Assembly: GCF_008831285.2 (NCBI RefSeq)
Contig: NC_045145.1
Span: 2,520,723 to 2,584,722, forward strand
Source: Nymphaea colorata
Lineage: Eukaryota; Streptophyta; Magnoliopsida; Nymphaeales; Nymphaeaceae
Direction: 5' to 3'
Length of the DNA: 64,000 bases
Numbering within the stretch: position 1 is the stretch's first letter; each line of letters begins with the position of its first letter. The notes beneath the pieces are model-generated. The model was not told the DNA's origin. It saw only the letters and a list, made by a program, of their open reading frames with translations, and made no database searches. Made by a program: the position numbers and the translations under genes. This document shows, piece after piece, positions 13,291 through 24,570 of the stretch.

Positions 13291-15448
13291 CTCATGAGTA
13301 AATATCTGTTTTCTGTTATTGATGATATGGACAATTCCAAACATTTCTGTCACCCTTCACCTGAAACAAAGTACAGATTGTACCAAAATACTGAAAACGA
13401 ATGTATGTGAGCCTCATTTTTTCTTTTTGAATGCAAATAATTCCCCATGCCTGTAGACAAAGCTTTGTTATTTTGAGCTATGAATCCATAACATAGCTTA
13501 TTTTTACTTTACCAATAGCTTTGCTTGGTTTCTATTAGAAAAAACTGTTAAATGTATGCTGAAAATTTCATCCCAGCTATACATGAGAAAATCGTGAGAA
13601 CAAGGCCTCCATCTACTAAAGTAGAGGCAAGTACATGACACAAAGTGGAAGACTGATAGTGTTTGTATCGAAAAAGAGAACCCTGAAAACTTATGAAAGG
13701 AGTAAAACCCCATTGGATTAAACAAGTATTGTAAAAAGAGGAAAAAAACAGGGACAGGTGTTTCCATCATGATAGGCTGTGTGCACTTTCGATGAGCCAA
13801 TTTTTAATTGTCTAACGTACGTTGGTCGAGCTCGGCCCATTTATCCATACAACTTTATTTTTCAACTTGAACAGGACTCGTTGACTAAACAAGTGGAATT
13901 CAAGCCGAGTGTATCTGAATCAAACTGGAGAGGAACTTTAGGTAGTCAACTCATTGAACCTACCCCACCATGGCCCACAGACAACTGAGGGTTCTCTCTC
14001 TGTCTCTCTCTCTCTCTGTCTCTCTGTTCCAGCAAAAAAGAATGGCTGGAAGATAAATGGGCTCGAACCTATTTTCTACCGGAAAAGAGGAGGGCATTGA
14101 TGCCCTCTGTTTTCTGGTGGGAAGGGGGTTTTGATCCCTCTTTTTCCAATGCCGGTTGAGAGATAGTAAGGGAAGACTTATTGGGTCAACATGAGTAATG
14201 CTGGGCACTGGGTCAGGGGACATTCTAGCTACAAGGCCCCTTGGTCGGGGACATAACAATGGGCTTGGGACGGGACGGAGTAGACGTCATTCTGGGCTGC
14301 GTCGGGTTCAATAAAAATATTATTTTTTATTTTTAAATATCTTTTATCATCCCAAGGTGGGGATAGGCATGACTATTATAGGCTGGGCCTGGCCTGGGCT
14401 GTCAAAACAGGGTGCGGGCCGACTGAGGTTGACCCATGATGGTTGGGCCTGGGCCCGGGCTGTCAAAATTTCAATCAGGCGGGTAACCGAATCCCTTGCA
14501 AAACTTTTGGCCGTGTGTGTGTGTAAAGAGAGAGAGAGAAACCTTGACAAGGAGGTGAAGTAGAGAAAGGATTGAGAGCCTTCTCAAACAAGAGATTGAT
14601 GAACTACATTTTTAAATCTGACGATCTGTGAGAGAGTGAGAGTTGAGAGCCTTTTCAAACAAGGGGTTTTGGAAATACATTTTTAAACCTGATGTTCTAA
14701 AATCAAGCTCGAGCCGTCAGAGATAGGGGCAGTTGGCCACACCATCCTGACAAAATTAGTTTGATATATATATTAATATTTTGATATATTTGATTGTTAT
14801 ACATATAAGTGCTCCAAGGAAATTAAAGGTATTGAATGAGTGTCCCCAACAAAAAAAAATTTTGGCTTCGCTAGAGGGGCCATAAAAAATAGTGTAAAAG
14901 GAAAAGCTTGGTTGCCCATCTGCATGTTTTAAGGAACCCAATACGAGCATTGAACAAGCTCCCCTTACGTTGATCTTATCTTCTTCTAGGTGGACCACTA
15001 GTCATAACACCCAAGCCTACTGTAAATTGTCAAAACATTGTGGGCGTCTTTATTATCTTCAATCTTGCATTTTACGAATTGTCATAAAAAACACGTCATA
15101 TTGGGAAAAGATATGTATAATATGGCAAAACACAGTCAGCCGTATAATACCTGTTTTATACCCTTTTTTTGCGTTTTTTCATATTGTTATGATTTTTATT
15201 TTTTTAGAATTTTTTAGGATTTTTTAAATGTTTTATTTTTTTTTAAATTTGCTGAGATTCCCCCGTTTTATTCTTGAGATATACAACTTTGCCATATTAT
15301 ACCCGTCTTTTTAAAAAAGGTGAAGCTGTCTGGATGATTTTTGACGCTTGTGGCAGTACCATGTGCTGATCTTCTTACATATTTGGAATATCCTTTCCTC
15401 TATATCAACTGCCCTTTCCGCTCAAATTTCAGAGGGAGAGAGAAAGAA
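13291..15448 (+). other. Upstream region of GH3-B, partly duplicated at 28046-31226
   Basis: 13340-13800 aligns with 28046-28340, and again near 29100-29220. 15340-15448 aligns with 31120-31226. The middle differs and holds private material: a GC-rich stretch (14260-14500) with two copies of a GGGCCTGG...GGGCTGTCAAAA motif, and a 74-bp tandem repeat (14567-14700). No coding region is supported. The promoter position that is TATATATTT in GH3-C reads ACATATTTG here (about 15377). Confidence 0.6.
14567..14700. repeat. Imperfect 74-bp tandem repeat
   Basis: The unit starts with TTGAGAGCCTTCTCAAACAA at about 14568 and returns as TTGAGAGCCTTTTCAAACAA at about 14642. Each unit later has ACATTTTTAAA. 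Confidence 0.8.
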
Positions 15449-15769
15449 ATGGAGAAAGAAGGGAGCCTGAGGTTGAAGCGAATTGCGATGAAGGAGGAGG
15501 AGGTGGAGGCATTGGAGTTCATAGAAGGGATGAGGAGTCATGTGGATGAGGTGCAGCAGATGGTGCTGAACGACATCCTTTCCACCAATGCCAATGCTGA
15601 CTACCTACAGAGGCATGGGATATTCGGTGGAAGTATAGACAGGAAAACCTCTAAGTCCAAGCAGCCAATCAGCGAATACGAAGACATTCTGCCCAACAGT
15701 ACAAAGGATATCAAATGGTGATCCTTCACCCATTTTTTCCGCCCAACCTGTCACCGAGCTTTTAACCTG
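15449..15769 (+). pseudogene. GH3 copy B, exon 1 only, frameshifted
   Basis: Exon 1 of a GH3-family enzyme. The ATG at 15449 follows a short purine-rich leader and matches the start of copy C at 31227. Readable parts include the family-typical N-terminal helix (LEFIEGMRSHVDEVQQMVL), a stretch with LQRHGIFGG, and near the end TELLT before a GT donor at 15770. About 18 of 238 bases differ from copy C. One extra base at about 15697, in the region coding LPN, throws the frame and ends it at 15719-15721; copy C does not have this base. After about 500 bases of intron 1 the paralogy stops at a Ty3 element, and exons 2-4 are not found before copy C. I read it as a dead 5' fragment. An assembly indel could explain the frameshift but not the missing exons. 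Confidence 0.85.
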
Positions 15770-16285
15770 GTCTCTCTCTCTCTCTCTCTCTAAATTGCAC
15801 CTGGTTCAATTTTTGGAGGATGCTCCCTTCATGGTTATTAAAGAATATTTATTTGGGTTGAGGGTTGCCATTCCCCACTCTTTCTCACTAATGATGTGAT
15901 TGGGTGTTCCTCCCCACTCTTTCTCACTAATGATGTGTTTGTTTCACCATCTCAGATCTGTGATAATATGATATCACTAGGATATCAGACCTGCAGATTT
16001 GGAGTCGACATCCCTCTAATTCTCTGCTTAAACCTATGTTTTTTTTTTTACATGTAAAGTGGATTTAAGATTCACATTAGTAAGGCCAAACCATGGCTAT
16101 CAAACATTGCATTATTTTTTTCTACCACTAGCCTTCCTTGCTAATGGGCTCTCTCCTCAAGGGAAATTAATTTGCGTTGAGGGTTGTAGTGACCGAGTCT
16201 CAGCTCTCTCTTGATTTCTTGTGCATGCAGTCAAATTTGAACTAATTGGCTTGATCAAACCCAACAAATCTAATTGGCCTGATCA
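15770..16285 (+). other. GH3-B intron 1 remnant
   Basis: It starts with the GT donor and a CT microsatellite, as in copy C, and is collinear with 31546-32105. The match ends at about 16285, where minus-strand Tat sequence begins. Confidence 0.7.
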
Positions 16286-16849
16286 AATTTGATAACTCAA
16301 ACAACTGTTTGAAAGAGTATAGGCACTTCCAGATGGTTCGGGTATCTCCATGTTTTGCATCCACTCTTCCAAAGGTCCTTCTTTTGTTACTCTTATGTTG
16401 GGTATGTCCATGGAATCAACTGGCCTAGGAAGCATTGGTTGTACTAACCTCTCGATCGAGTCCTCGGCACATATGGTTATGACCGATGAGCCAAAATTTC
16501 ATTTGAGACATTGATGAAGGGTGGAAGAGATACCTCGTACTTTGTAAATCAAAGGTCGTCCCAAGAGAAAATTATATGATGGTGGTACATCCACCACATG
16601 GAATGCAATGCAATGATTGGTGCGTTTAATGATCACGTCCATGATAAGGGTACTTTTGCTATTCATGCTTCAGCCATCATATCCATAGATCTTTGTATCA
16701 TCAGAAGGTTGGACGTGCTTCTGTGAATGTGCTCCTATGGTTGATACGGGAGTGAAGTGCTAGTGGCGATCATGGCTATTGCTTCCTTTCCAGATCAGAA
16801 AATGGAAACCTCAGGGATGTTATCATCATCAACCATAAGATCCTTGTTG

Positions 16850-17000
16850 ATGAAGTCTTGAATAATGTTTTTAAGGACAAAACAATCCTCAGTGTCATGA
16901 CCAGGGGCGTGATGAAACTTACACAGTTTTCCTTTATCACCTCTCATAATTTTTTGGAGGTTCTGAAATTTTCAGCAAGACGACAGTTCCTTTGGCAAGG
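16850..17000 (-). pseudogene. Tat gag-protease junction, CHHC-type segment
   Basis: The minus strand reads CKFHHAPGHDTEDCFVLK, a Cys-His motif common between gag and protease in Tat-lineage polyproteins. The plus-strand element has the related CNFHHAPSHDTEDCF near 55345. It probably contributes to nucleic-acid binding by the capsid protein. It lies downstream of the gag core, as expected, but in a broken frame. Confidence 0.7.
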
Positions 17001-17181
17001 AGGTACTCTAGGATCTTCTCACTAGATTGATTGAGAGCAGTGAACTTCTAGTCATTACTCCAGCTTGAATGTTTGTTCCTCCCTTCTTCATTTCCTTTGG
17101 ACAGATGTGTGTTTTTTTTGTGGTTTCTCTCTGTATCATGCTTATAAGTGCTGTCGTTGTCCTTTCAAGTGCCCGCATTTG

Positions 17182-17864
17182 CTATGAAATGGGTGGGTAA
17201 CTTTGTCCTTCCTCCTTTCTTATTCTCTTCTTTATACTTGGGTGGGTAACTGTGTCCTTCGTTCCATCAAAATCGCCTTCTTCAATTCCTTCTTCTATTG
17301 AATCTGCTTGTTCAATTAACTCGGCAAAGGTCTTGATTGGAGCATTGAGGATGATACTCTTCAAGGGTCGGACAAGATTTTTCCTAATGAGTGACAGAGC
17401 TTGTATTTTAGAAATAGGCTTGTTCATCTTGTTGTATTGAATTCTTAATTTCTGGATGAATTCTCGGGCCTTTTTTCCCTGATTTTGACAGAGACTTCAA
17501 AGGATACTGAGGGTTAGAGCCATGGGAACATTTTCTCAAATATCTCAATAAACATGTTAACCAATCTATCAAATTCCTTCAGTTCAATTGGGTTAACATT
17601 TTTTTTGTATCATTGCACTGCAACACCTTCAATACTTCTTGGAAAGTAGCGAAACAATGCTTTGTTATTCACCCAAATCTTGTAGAAATCATTAATAAAG
17701 GTTGAAAGATGAATGTGTGGGTAGGTGGTTCCATCATATTTGACAAACTCTTTGTGCAAGCCCTTCAAATTTTTGTCTCCTTCAATTCCCATGTAGTAAT
17801 CCTTGCATGAGTATGAGTGTCTTCCTTTCCCCATAAGTTTGAGGTTGCTTGTTCTTTTCTCCAT
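17182..17864 (-). pseudogene. Tat gag core (capsid region), broken
   Basis: Two open pieces in different frames (17864-17610 and 17427-17182) cover the retrotransposon gag domain. The first contains LHKEFVKYDGTTYPHIHLS and ALFRYFPRSIEG; the second contains ALSLIRKNLVRPL and FAELIEQADSIEEGIEEG. Each has a close counterpart in the plus-strand element (54508-55070). In the second element the residues between them include WYKENV and FEQNVAMAP, which are lost here to frame breaks. The domain would form the particle shell in a live element. Confidence 0.78.
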
Positions 17865-18558
17865 TTCGTAACACTTGCCATTGGTTGGACTTTTGTCATC
17901 ACTTTATTTGATTGATTATGGTTTTGTATTATTCTTCTTTCCCTTGATCTTTTTTCCTTTCTCTTTAGAACTCTCACTAACTAAGCTATTGTTTTTGCTT
18001 TACTTCTTTGCCCTGTCGTCTTTCTTGGCAAGCTTTCTCTTTCTTTTGGCTTCTCCTCCGAACTTTTGCTTGTGATAGGGATAGGTAAACTGCTTTCCTC
18101 TACGATTTCTTTTGCTTTCTTGCTTTTTTTCATTCACTTTTCTTCTTGAGTGGAAAGAATTTAGGTTTTTTCTCCATATTGGTTGTTGAATCTGAATCTA
18201 GATGGTCTTCATCTCGACTTGTATGAGAAGATTTGTTGTTTTTCTTGTTTCTTTTTTGTTTGGTAGGCTTTTCAGTTGCGGGTTTTGGAGTAACCATTAG
18301 ATCCTATTGTTCTTCTTGCTCCCTCATGAATCGCTGTACAAATAAGCATAACATATGGTATCCTTCTGATTCGATTGCCGGGAAACCAAGTGTTTTTCGC
18401 ATAGGATCAGAAGATGAAGCCTCATTTTGAGGAGCCTGCTTAGCTTGTGCTCTGGTTTCAACCATCCTGTTGGCTTCATGTACTCACCCTTATGAGACAA
18501 GAATTCATTATTAGAAGAAAATGATGACAAAATGAAAGTTCATATTGCATTAAGAGTT

Positions 18559-20140
18559 TTAAAAGTAACATCCAAAGAAAACATTAACAAAGGCGACAAC
18601 AAGTGAAAACGAAATAAAGAGTACAAAGTTGACATAAGAAACTTTTAAGGAAGGATGAATGACAGTTGGTTGGCATCCCGCCACTCGGCATATTCCTTCT
18701 TTACCACTGGGCCTATGATCCAAGTGTATGACATCTGCATCTTCCACTCTTGTCGAGCTACTACGAACAATGATACTCATTGAGGAGAGCTGAAGTCAAA
18801 TTCAGGAACATCTATCAGCACAATAATGAACTATGAAATAAGGGTCCAAAAGTGGGGTATGACCATGGTAATGGTGAGTGTATCTAAGTGGATTCTGAGA
18901 TGACGATTATAATAATCCCAAATGATCTTTTCTCCATCTAACTGCTCAATCAAACAGCGATATTGTTCTAAAACTGTCAATGCTCCATCAGTGTTTCTGA
19001 ATAGAGTGGCTTGGGATCCCGTGTGCATGAGGAACCACAATAGTAAAGCATACGTGCTTCCTTCTACAAAGTCGACATCTTCAATGGTGAAGTGGGTGAG
19101 TCCTTGGTAAAGGAAAGCCAAGGCTATCATTGCCATTAACAAGTGTCAGGTCCCACTAAGTCTCCATATCTAGAAAAGTTGGGCGATATGAACATCTAGG
19201 GAGTCAGTTCCATTGGTGAAAAGGGTCACTCCCACTATGCAAAGCATCATACAATGTTTATCTCTTCTTATGGCTTTTCGAGATAAGGTGGAATGTTCAA
19301 CATAGGCTCCAAATTGTTCATACAAATTCTTTAGGTGGATGTTTTGACTCTCATAGTTTTCTACTACGGGCTAAGTTTTTCATCTAGTAAAGTGAGTTAT
19401 AAGGTCATTTGCATTAGCCTTAGTTGGGTTCATGAAGAACTGTTTCTCCAATGGGTCATTTGGATCACAAATTGGCATAGTGAGGTCTAGTATTTTAGCA
19501 GATTCATCTAACAATATTGTCATTTCCCCCCATGGAAACAAAAAAGAAGAGGTCCTTGGGTTCCATCACTCAGCAATTGCATGCACCAAATTCTCATCCA
19601 CTGATTCATTTATCTGGCTTCCATTGTTTCTACCTCACATTCATTAAAGTAAGAAGGAAACATTCGAGAGAAGGTGGGATGCCAAGACTGATATCATTCA
19701 GGAGCCAAAGGTTAAGACTCAAGAGAAATATAAGTAGACCGTTCGGGTCCTTCCCCGAAGAGGATGTGATCATAAGGTAAGGTAGCACCATATTGGAAAG
19801 AATACATCTTGGGTGATGACTCTAAAGGATAAAGATTAAATTAGTGGGAAAAATTGACAAGGTTGACAAAGACAATATGAAGTAGAGGTATATAATGAAC
19901 TTGTAAATCATCACATAAGGTTTTATGCATATCCAACATTCTCCATACTTTTATCGTATGAAATGATTTGAAAAAAAAAGGGTATAAGAACCTAATTGAA
20001 ATAACTTCGCATCATGATAATCTAATGCCAAGTTATGCTTATATACTTTAGCCAATAGATTCTTCCGTAGGCAATTAAAGGTAAGGTTTATCCACTTTTT
20101 CTTGGGCACTTGTTGATATATCACAAGTTACCACTCATGA
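18559..20140 (-). pseudogene. Tat N-terminal gag extension, broken
   Basis: Open pieces at 19142-18831 and 18780-18559 match pieces at about 53100-53640 of the plus-strand element, for example LYQGLTHFTIEDVDFVEG and the HRPSGKEG region. The layout resembles the long N-terminal domain (DUF7745-like) fused to gag in many plant Tat elements. Function in the element is unknown. The name rests on resemblance only. Confidence 0.6.
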
Positions 20141-20599
20141 CACTAACAAGCACGCTTTTCTATCCAAGGTGTGGTCCAGTTGTAAGGCTTATTCTTGTGC
20201 TGCCGCCTAAGACCAAACCCGAAAACATGATGATCGGGACAGATAGGTATGAAAAGTTTTTGAAATATGAGCAAACATGCAAAACCGATTGTCTCTAATG
20301 CAATGTTTCCTAAGATGCTGATTAAAATAAGTAGAACAACAAACATTGTTTTCAATCAAGTCTTACATTTGAGGAGGGTTGTATTTGATCCTAAATCCAA
20401 GTGAACATGATTGATCCTCCTCAATTAATACTTATATGCAAGAAAGCAAACACAATCACCAAGCAATGTAATAAAATAACGATAGGGTCAAGGCCAAAGA
20501 AGAGACATGCTTTATCATTGGCAATATGAGAGATGTTCAAGTTAGTAAAAATGCATCAATGATAATCATAGCCAAATGATCACGTGTCCCATCATGGTC

Positions 20600-21519
20600 A
20601 CCATCGCTTTGCATCCCTAAAAATCTATTTACTGTTTTTGGAGAGCTTCAGAAAAATGAGGTTTTATTTTGAAATGAGAGAGAAAGGGACTTGTCCGTCA
20701 GTATGAGGATTGATCGTTCTCGATGCCTTTACTGGTGGTAACCAATCTTATAGCTATGTTTATTCTTGATGCATTTCATTTTGACTTAAACATCTTTTTA
20801 TTCTAAATGCAATGTGATGTTTAAAAAATGTTGAAGATTTGATGCTCCTAATTTTTGAGAAAGTTTTGAGGAATTATTTGAGAGTGTAAAACCTTTTGAA
20901 TTGAGAAATTTCGAATTGGGAAATCTATACAAATATCATTCGAAAACCTTCAAAAATCACTTTTTTAAGCCACTTCAGTGTTCCTCTTAAGGCTTTAAGT
21001 AGGTTTCAGATTTTGCTCTAATTCAGTTACTACCTAACTAAATCTTCATCTCATCTTGCTTAAGTTGTTTTAGAGAGGTGCTTGTGATCATTTATGATGT
21101 TAAGTGAATGTGGATGTATGAATGCAATGACCATATATTATTAAAAAAAATCATACATTCCTACCATAATATTCATCTAAAAGCATTCCTACCATCGCAT
21201 ATATTTAAGTTTCTCATTCTTATAATTGTCATAAGTATTTTTATGAAAGAGAAAAATTTTTGAAAATGGGCTCGGGTTGTAGACTATCAAGCATGATTTC
21301 AATATTAGGTCATTATTTGAGTTTTGCTGTTGGTGAAGTCAGCACATGAAAAGTTAAAACCTTAGATCTTGGGAGAAAAAAAAATATTCGAAAGAATAGA
21401 AAAGAAGAAATACTTTAGTCCAAAAGGAATAGGGAGAAATAGAAAGAGATTTTTAAAATAAAAAAATAAAATATTTTCAAAAGAGAAAGAGAGAGAGAGA
21501 TGTATATATATATGCACTT

Positions 21520-21552
<33 letters not shown>

Positions 21553-23790
21553 CTCTCTGTGTGTGTGGGTGTGTGTGTTCATATGTATATACGTGTATAT
21601 GAAAACTTGTGAAAATGAAGTATTAAATCGAATGGAGAGGGAAAAGAAGATTTTTTTAAAAAGAGAGATATTTTAGAGAGAGAGATTTGAGAGAGAGAAC
21701 GATTTTAGAGAGAAAGAGGTTTCAGAAAGCGAGAAAAAGTGAAACACGTATATATTCATTTATATATATGAAAATCTGTAAAAGAGTATGTTAAATCATA
21801 AAGAGAGAATGACAAAGAGAGATAGTCATGTGCACGTATACATATATAACATGTATATACGCATATGCTTTCATGAGAGTTGAAATCAAGAGATAACCTA
21901 AAATATTTGGCTTCGATTTTTCTATGTAGGCTGAAGAGGAACTTGGTCTCATGCAAGAGTCTAGGCTAAGTCTCTAAGCCTTCATTAAAGAAGGTTCTTG
22001 CTTTTGAAAATCTTCTGAAAAACATGATTCCTAATATTTTTATACTTGAACATAAAACCATAATTATATCATTTGTTATAAGAGAATGTATTTCTCCTCC
22101 CATTCGCTATGGAAGAAAATCAAGTAATATAATAAAGCACTCATTGGGGTTCATAACCGGGTGATTAAGAGAGAAACTAAACATAAGAATGACATGAAGA
22201 TGTATTTTTAACATGTACATATTCGTGAAGGGCTTTCCCAGGTTGGACAAATCCCAACCTCAAAAATCAACATAAGAATGTAGAAATCATAACCCAAACA
22301 CTCGTTCTCACTATTCATTAGCCCTTCAATTATGGAAAAATTAATCTTTCAAGCATGGACATCATCTCAAGCATAAACGATGAACAAAGCAATCTGACAA
22401 ACATATTTTGGAAATAAATGAATAAACAAAATTTATTTCGCCTTACTCATGCTCCCGGTACACTTAAGAGTAGTTCTATATTCCGGATATGAAATTTATA
22501 TAACTTTCTTGCCCGGCCATGCGGAGGTGGCAAAAGGAAATGAAAATAAATGAAAACAAGGGGACGAGTACTTACCTCTAATAGAAATGGATTCAAGAAG
22601 AAATCTCTTGGATGATCCTAGGGTCGCCTTGAGTGAAACTCCAAGATGATGAAGGTATTCCTCCAAGAGATCTCCTCAAGCTCCCTTAAAGACCTGGAAC
22701 TTTGAAAAGCTTGCTGCCATGTTTGGTGAAGAAAAGAAGAGAAGAAAAGAGAAATGGAAAGAGAGAGCTAAGAAAAACTCTAGATTTTCAAGTGAGAAAG
22801 CACTAGAGGTTTCCCAAGGTTTAGCTCATGCCCAAGGAGAAGATTGTGTTGGTATTTATAAAGAGTTTTGAAGCCAAAAGTCAAAATTTGAATTTTTTTG
22901 AACTAATCAACATTTTCATGTGAATTAGAAGTATTTTTGAATGATTTTTATTTTTTTAAATAGGTTTGACCAAGTGGGATTCACCATTAGCCCCACTAAT
23001 ACTCCTTTGGGGTGTGGGCAGGGCCAATGCCCACCCCACAGGGTCAAAACTGCCCCCAAGGGATGGTTTTAGCTGAAAATGGGGTCTACGCTGCGCTCAG
23101 GCCTTGGTTCGGTGATTTTGCATGCGCGCGTGGCTGCGATTAGCTGCGTGCATTCTCAATGCTATCATGGGCAGCCATTGATGAGCTGCCATGCACGAGA
23201 TCGTGCATGACGCACAATGAGTGATCGCGCATGACTGCGCGTCGCGCAACCGGGTTCAAATAAAAAAATAAAATGAAATAAAATAAATAAATAAAAATGG
23301 GGGCATTCATAAAAAAAGTATAAAACCATTTTTTTAAATGTGTATAGAAATGGTTTCTGTTACAAATGGGGGGCCAACTCTGTTTTGAGTGATTCTGGGC
23401 TTGTTTTAGATTTGTATTGGGTTTGATTGGTCGCGACACATTCTAGTGAGTGGTTTAAGTTCAAAAACACATCTTGGCACGAGAACAAAACGTAAAACAA
23501 AGAGAAGGTCTGTATGTGTGCATGCAGCTTCGAATCATCTTGTTGCTTTGATCTCAGTTTTGGATTTTGAGTTTGAAATGCTTGATTTAGATCTAGACTT
23601 TGGTTTTGGATTTAATTTGTATCCGAAAGTTGGATTTCGTATTTGAATCTTGCGTTTGAACTCAGACAAGGGTCTAGAGATTCATTTTGGATCAAATAGA
23701 GTCATGCAATTGTTCTGGGCCTTGGGTAAGGCTTAGGGTCTAAAAATTTAATCCAAATAAATGAACTGAGAACATCACCAACTCAAGTTG
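20600..23790 (-). repeat. 5' LTR of minus-strand Tat element
   Basis: About 3.2 kb, with approximate ends. The right part aligns with the LTR start at 60339, and the left part matches 7870-8555 in reverse. It holds a GA/TA/TG microsatellite zone (21480-21600). On the minus strand it contains a TATA-like box at about 22853-22861. Confidence 0.7.
22851..22863 (-). promoter_or_regulatory. TATA-like box of Tat LTR
   Basis: The minus strand reads TTTATAAATACC. The same box with the same following sequence (GGGCATGAGC about 25 bases on) is in the other LTR at 61184-61193. This is the likely retroelement promoter core, by position and conservation only. Confidence 0.5.
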
Positions 23791-23924
23791 AGAACGCCGT
23801 AACAGATAGTTTGTGGCATCTAACTTGACTTAAACCAAACCAGCAATGGCATTCCATTGTACACCAAGAACAAAATATTGTGAGGCCATGAAAGCTGCGA
23901 CAAGGAGAGCTTAGAATGGATTAG

Positions 23925-24570
23925 AGCTCTGATATCATAGTAAACTTCAAGGAAAGAAAATCAGAGGAAGAACACTCAACATTATAGTGGTTCAACCTTA
24001 CAGACTTGCGTCCACTTCCTCTCAATCTCTCATTCCACTTTGTAACAAGGGCAAAGGTTCCACTATGTATAGGAAAGATTACAAGGGATCCCTTGATTTA
24101 GGGATAGGTTTTGGTACACAAATCTTTCCAATTTGATGGTCAATAATTTCCTTATTTTGCAGATTTACAGCGGTAGCATTGTAGATTTCATGCAGCTGGC
24201 TGGTAGCATTATCTTTATCCTCAACGCCAAAGTTAGCCAGCATGCCACACTCTTTGCACATGCTTAGTGTGCACCTACGCACACAGACCACATGCTTGCC
24301 ACCCTATGTGCCTCCTTGCACTTGGCGAGACACCTCAGCATATGCTATCTACTAGTTATGCACCATGCACATATGTGGTCATGACCTTCCAGTAGGACCT
24401 TGTGTGTATGAAAGGATTCAAACTGAAGAAGAAAACATCAGTTATAAGGCAATCCCTAAGCCACATAATCTGAACTTTTCTGGGAACATGAGAATGAGTC
24501 CCACTGAGGATGTCTTTGTTGGACACTCGCAGCTTTGATTTCAACTATGGTTGAGCATGTTAGGCAACAA
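23925..24570 (-). mobile_element. Probable Ty1/copia LTR remnant
   Basis: GAGCTCTGATATCAT at about 23926 resembles the complement of a tRNA-iMet primer site with one change. Directly right of it the sequence contains GTGGTTCAACCTTACAGAC...CGTCCACTTCCTC, similar to the copia LTR at 41870-41900. A TGTTAGGCAACA near 24559 could be the end. No internal genes remain. The boundaries are guesses. Confidence 0.45.

Larger units (their letters stand above)
16290..23790 (-). mobile_element. Truncated Ty3/Tat retrotransposon (5' LTR, gag, protease region)
   Basis: Read on the minus strand this gives, in order: a long LTR (about 23790 to 20600), a leader, an N-terminal gag segment, the gag core, a CHHC-type segment and the start of the protease region. 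It is then cut off at about 16290. The matching plus-strand element at 52107-62630 continues from that point into protease, RT, RNase H and integrase, so this copy has lost most of pol and its 3' LTR. It sits in intron 1 of GH3-B. Frames are broken many times. The LTR is compared only with the other copy, so its ends are approximate. Confidence 0.8.

Noticed and set aside
15341-15448. A longer N-terminus for GH3-B starting at 15341
   Set aside because: The extra codons do not match copy C or the family. The ATG at 15449 is shared with GH3-C at 31227.
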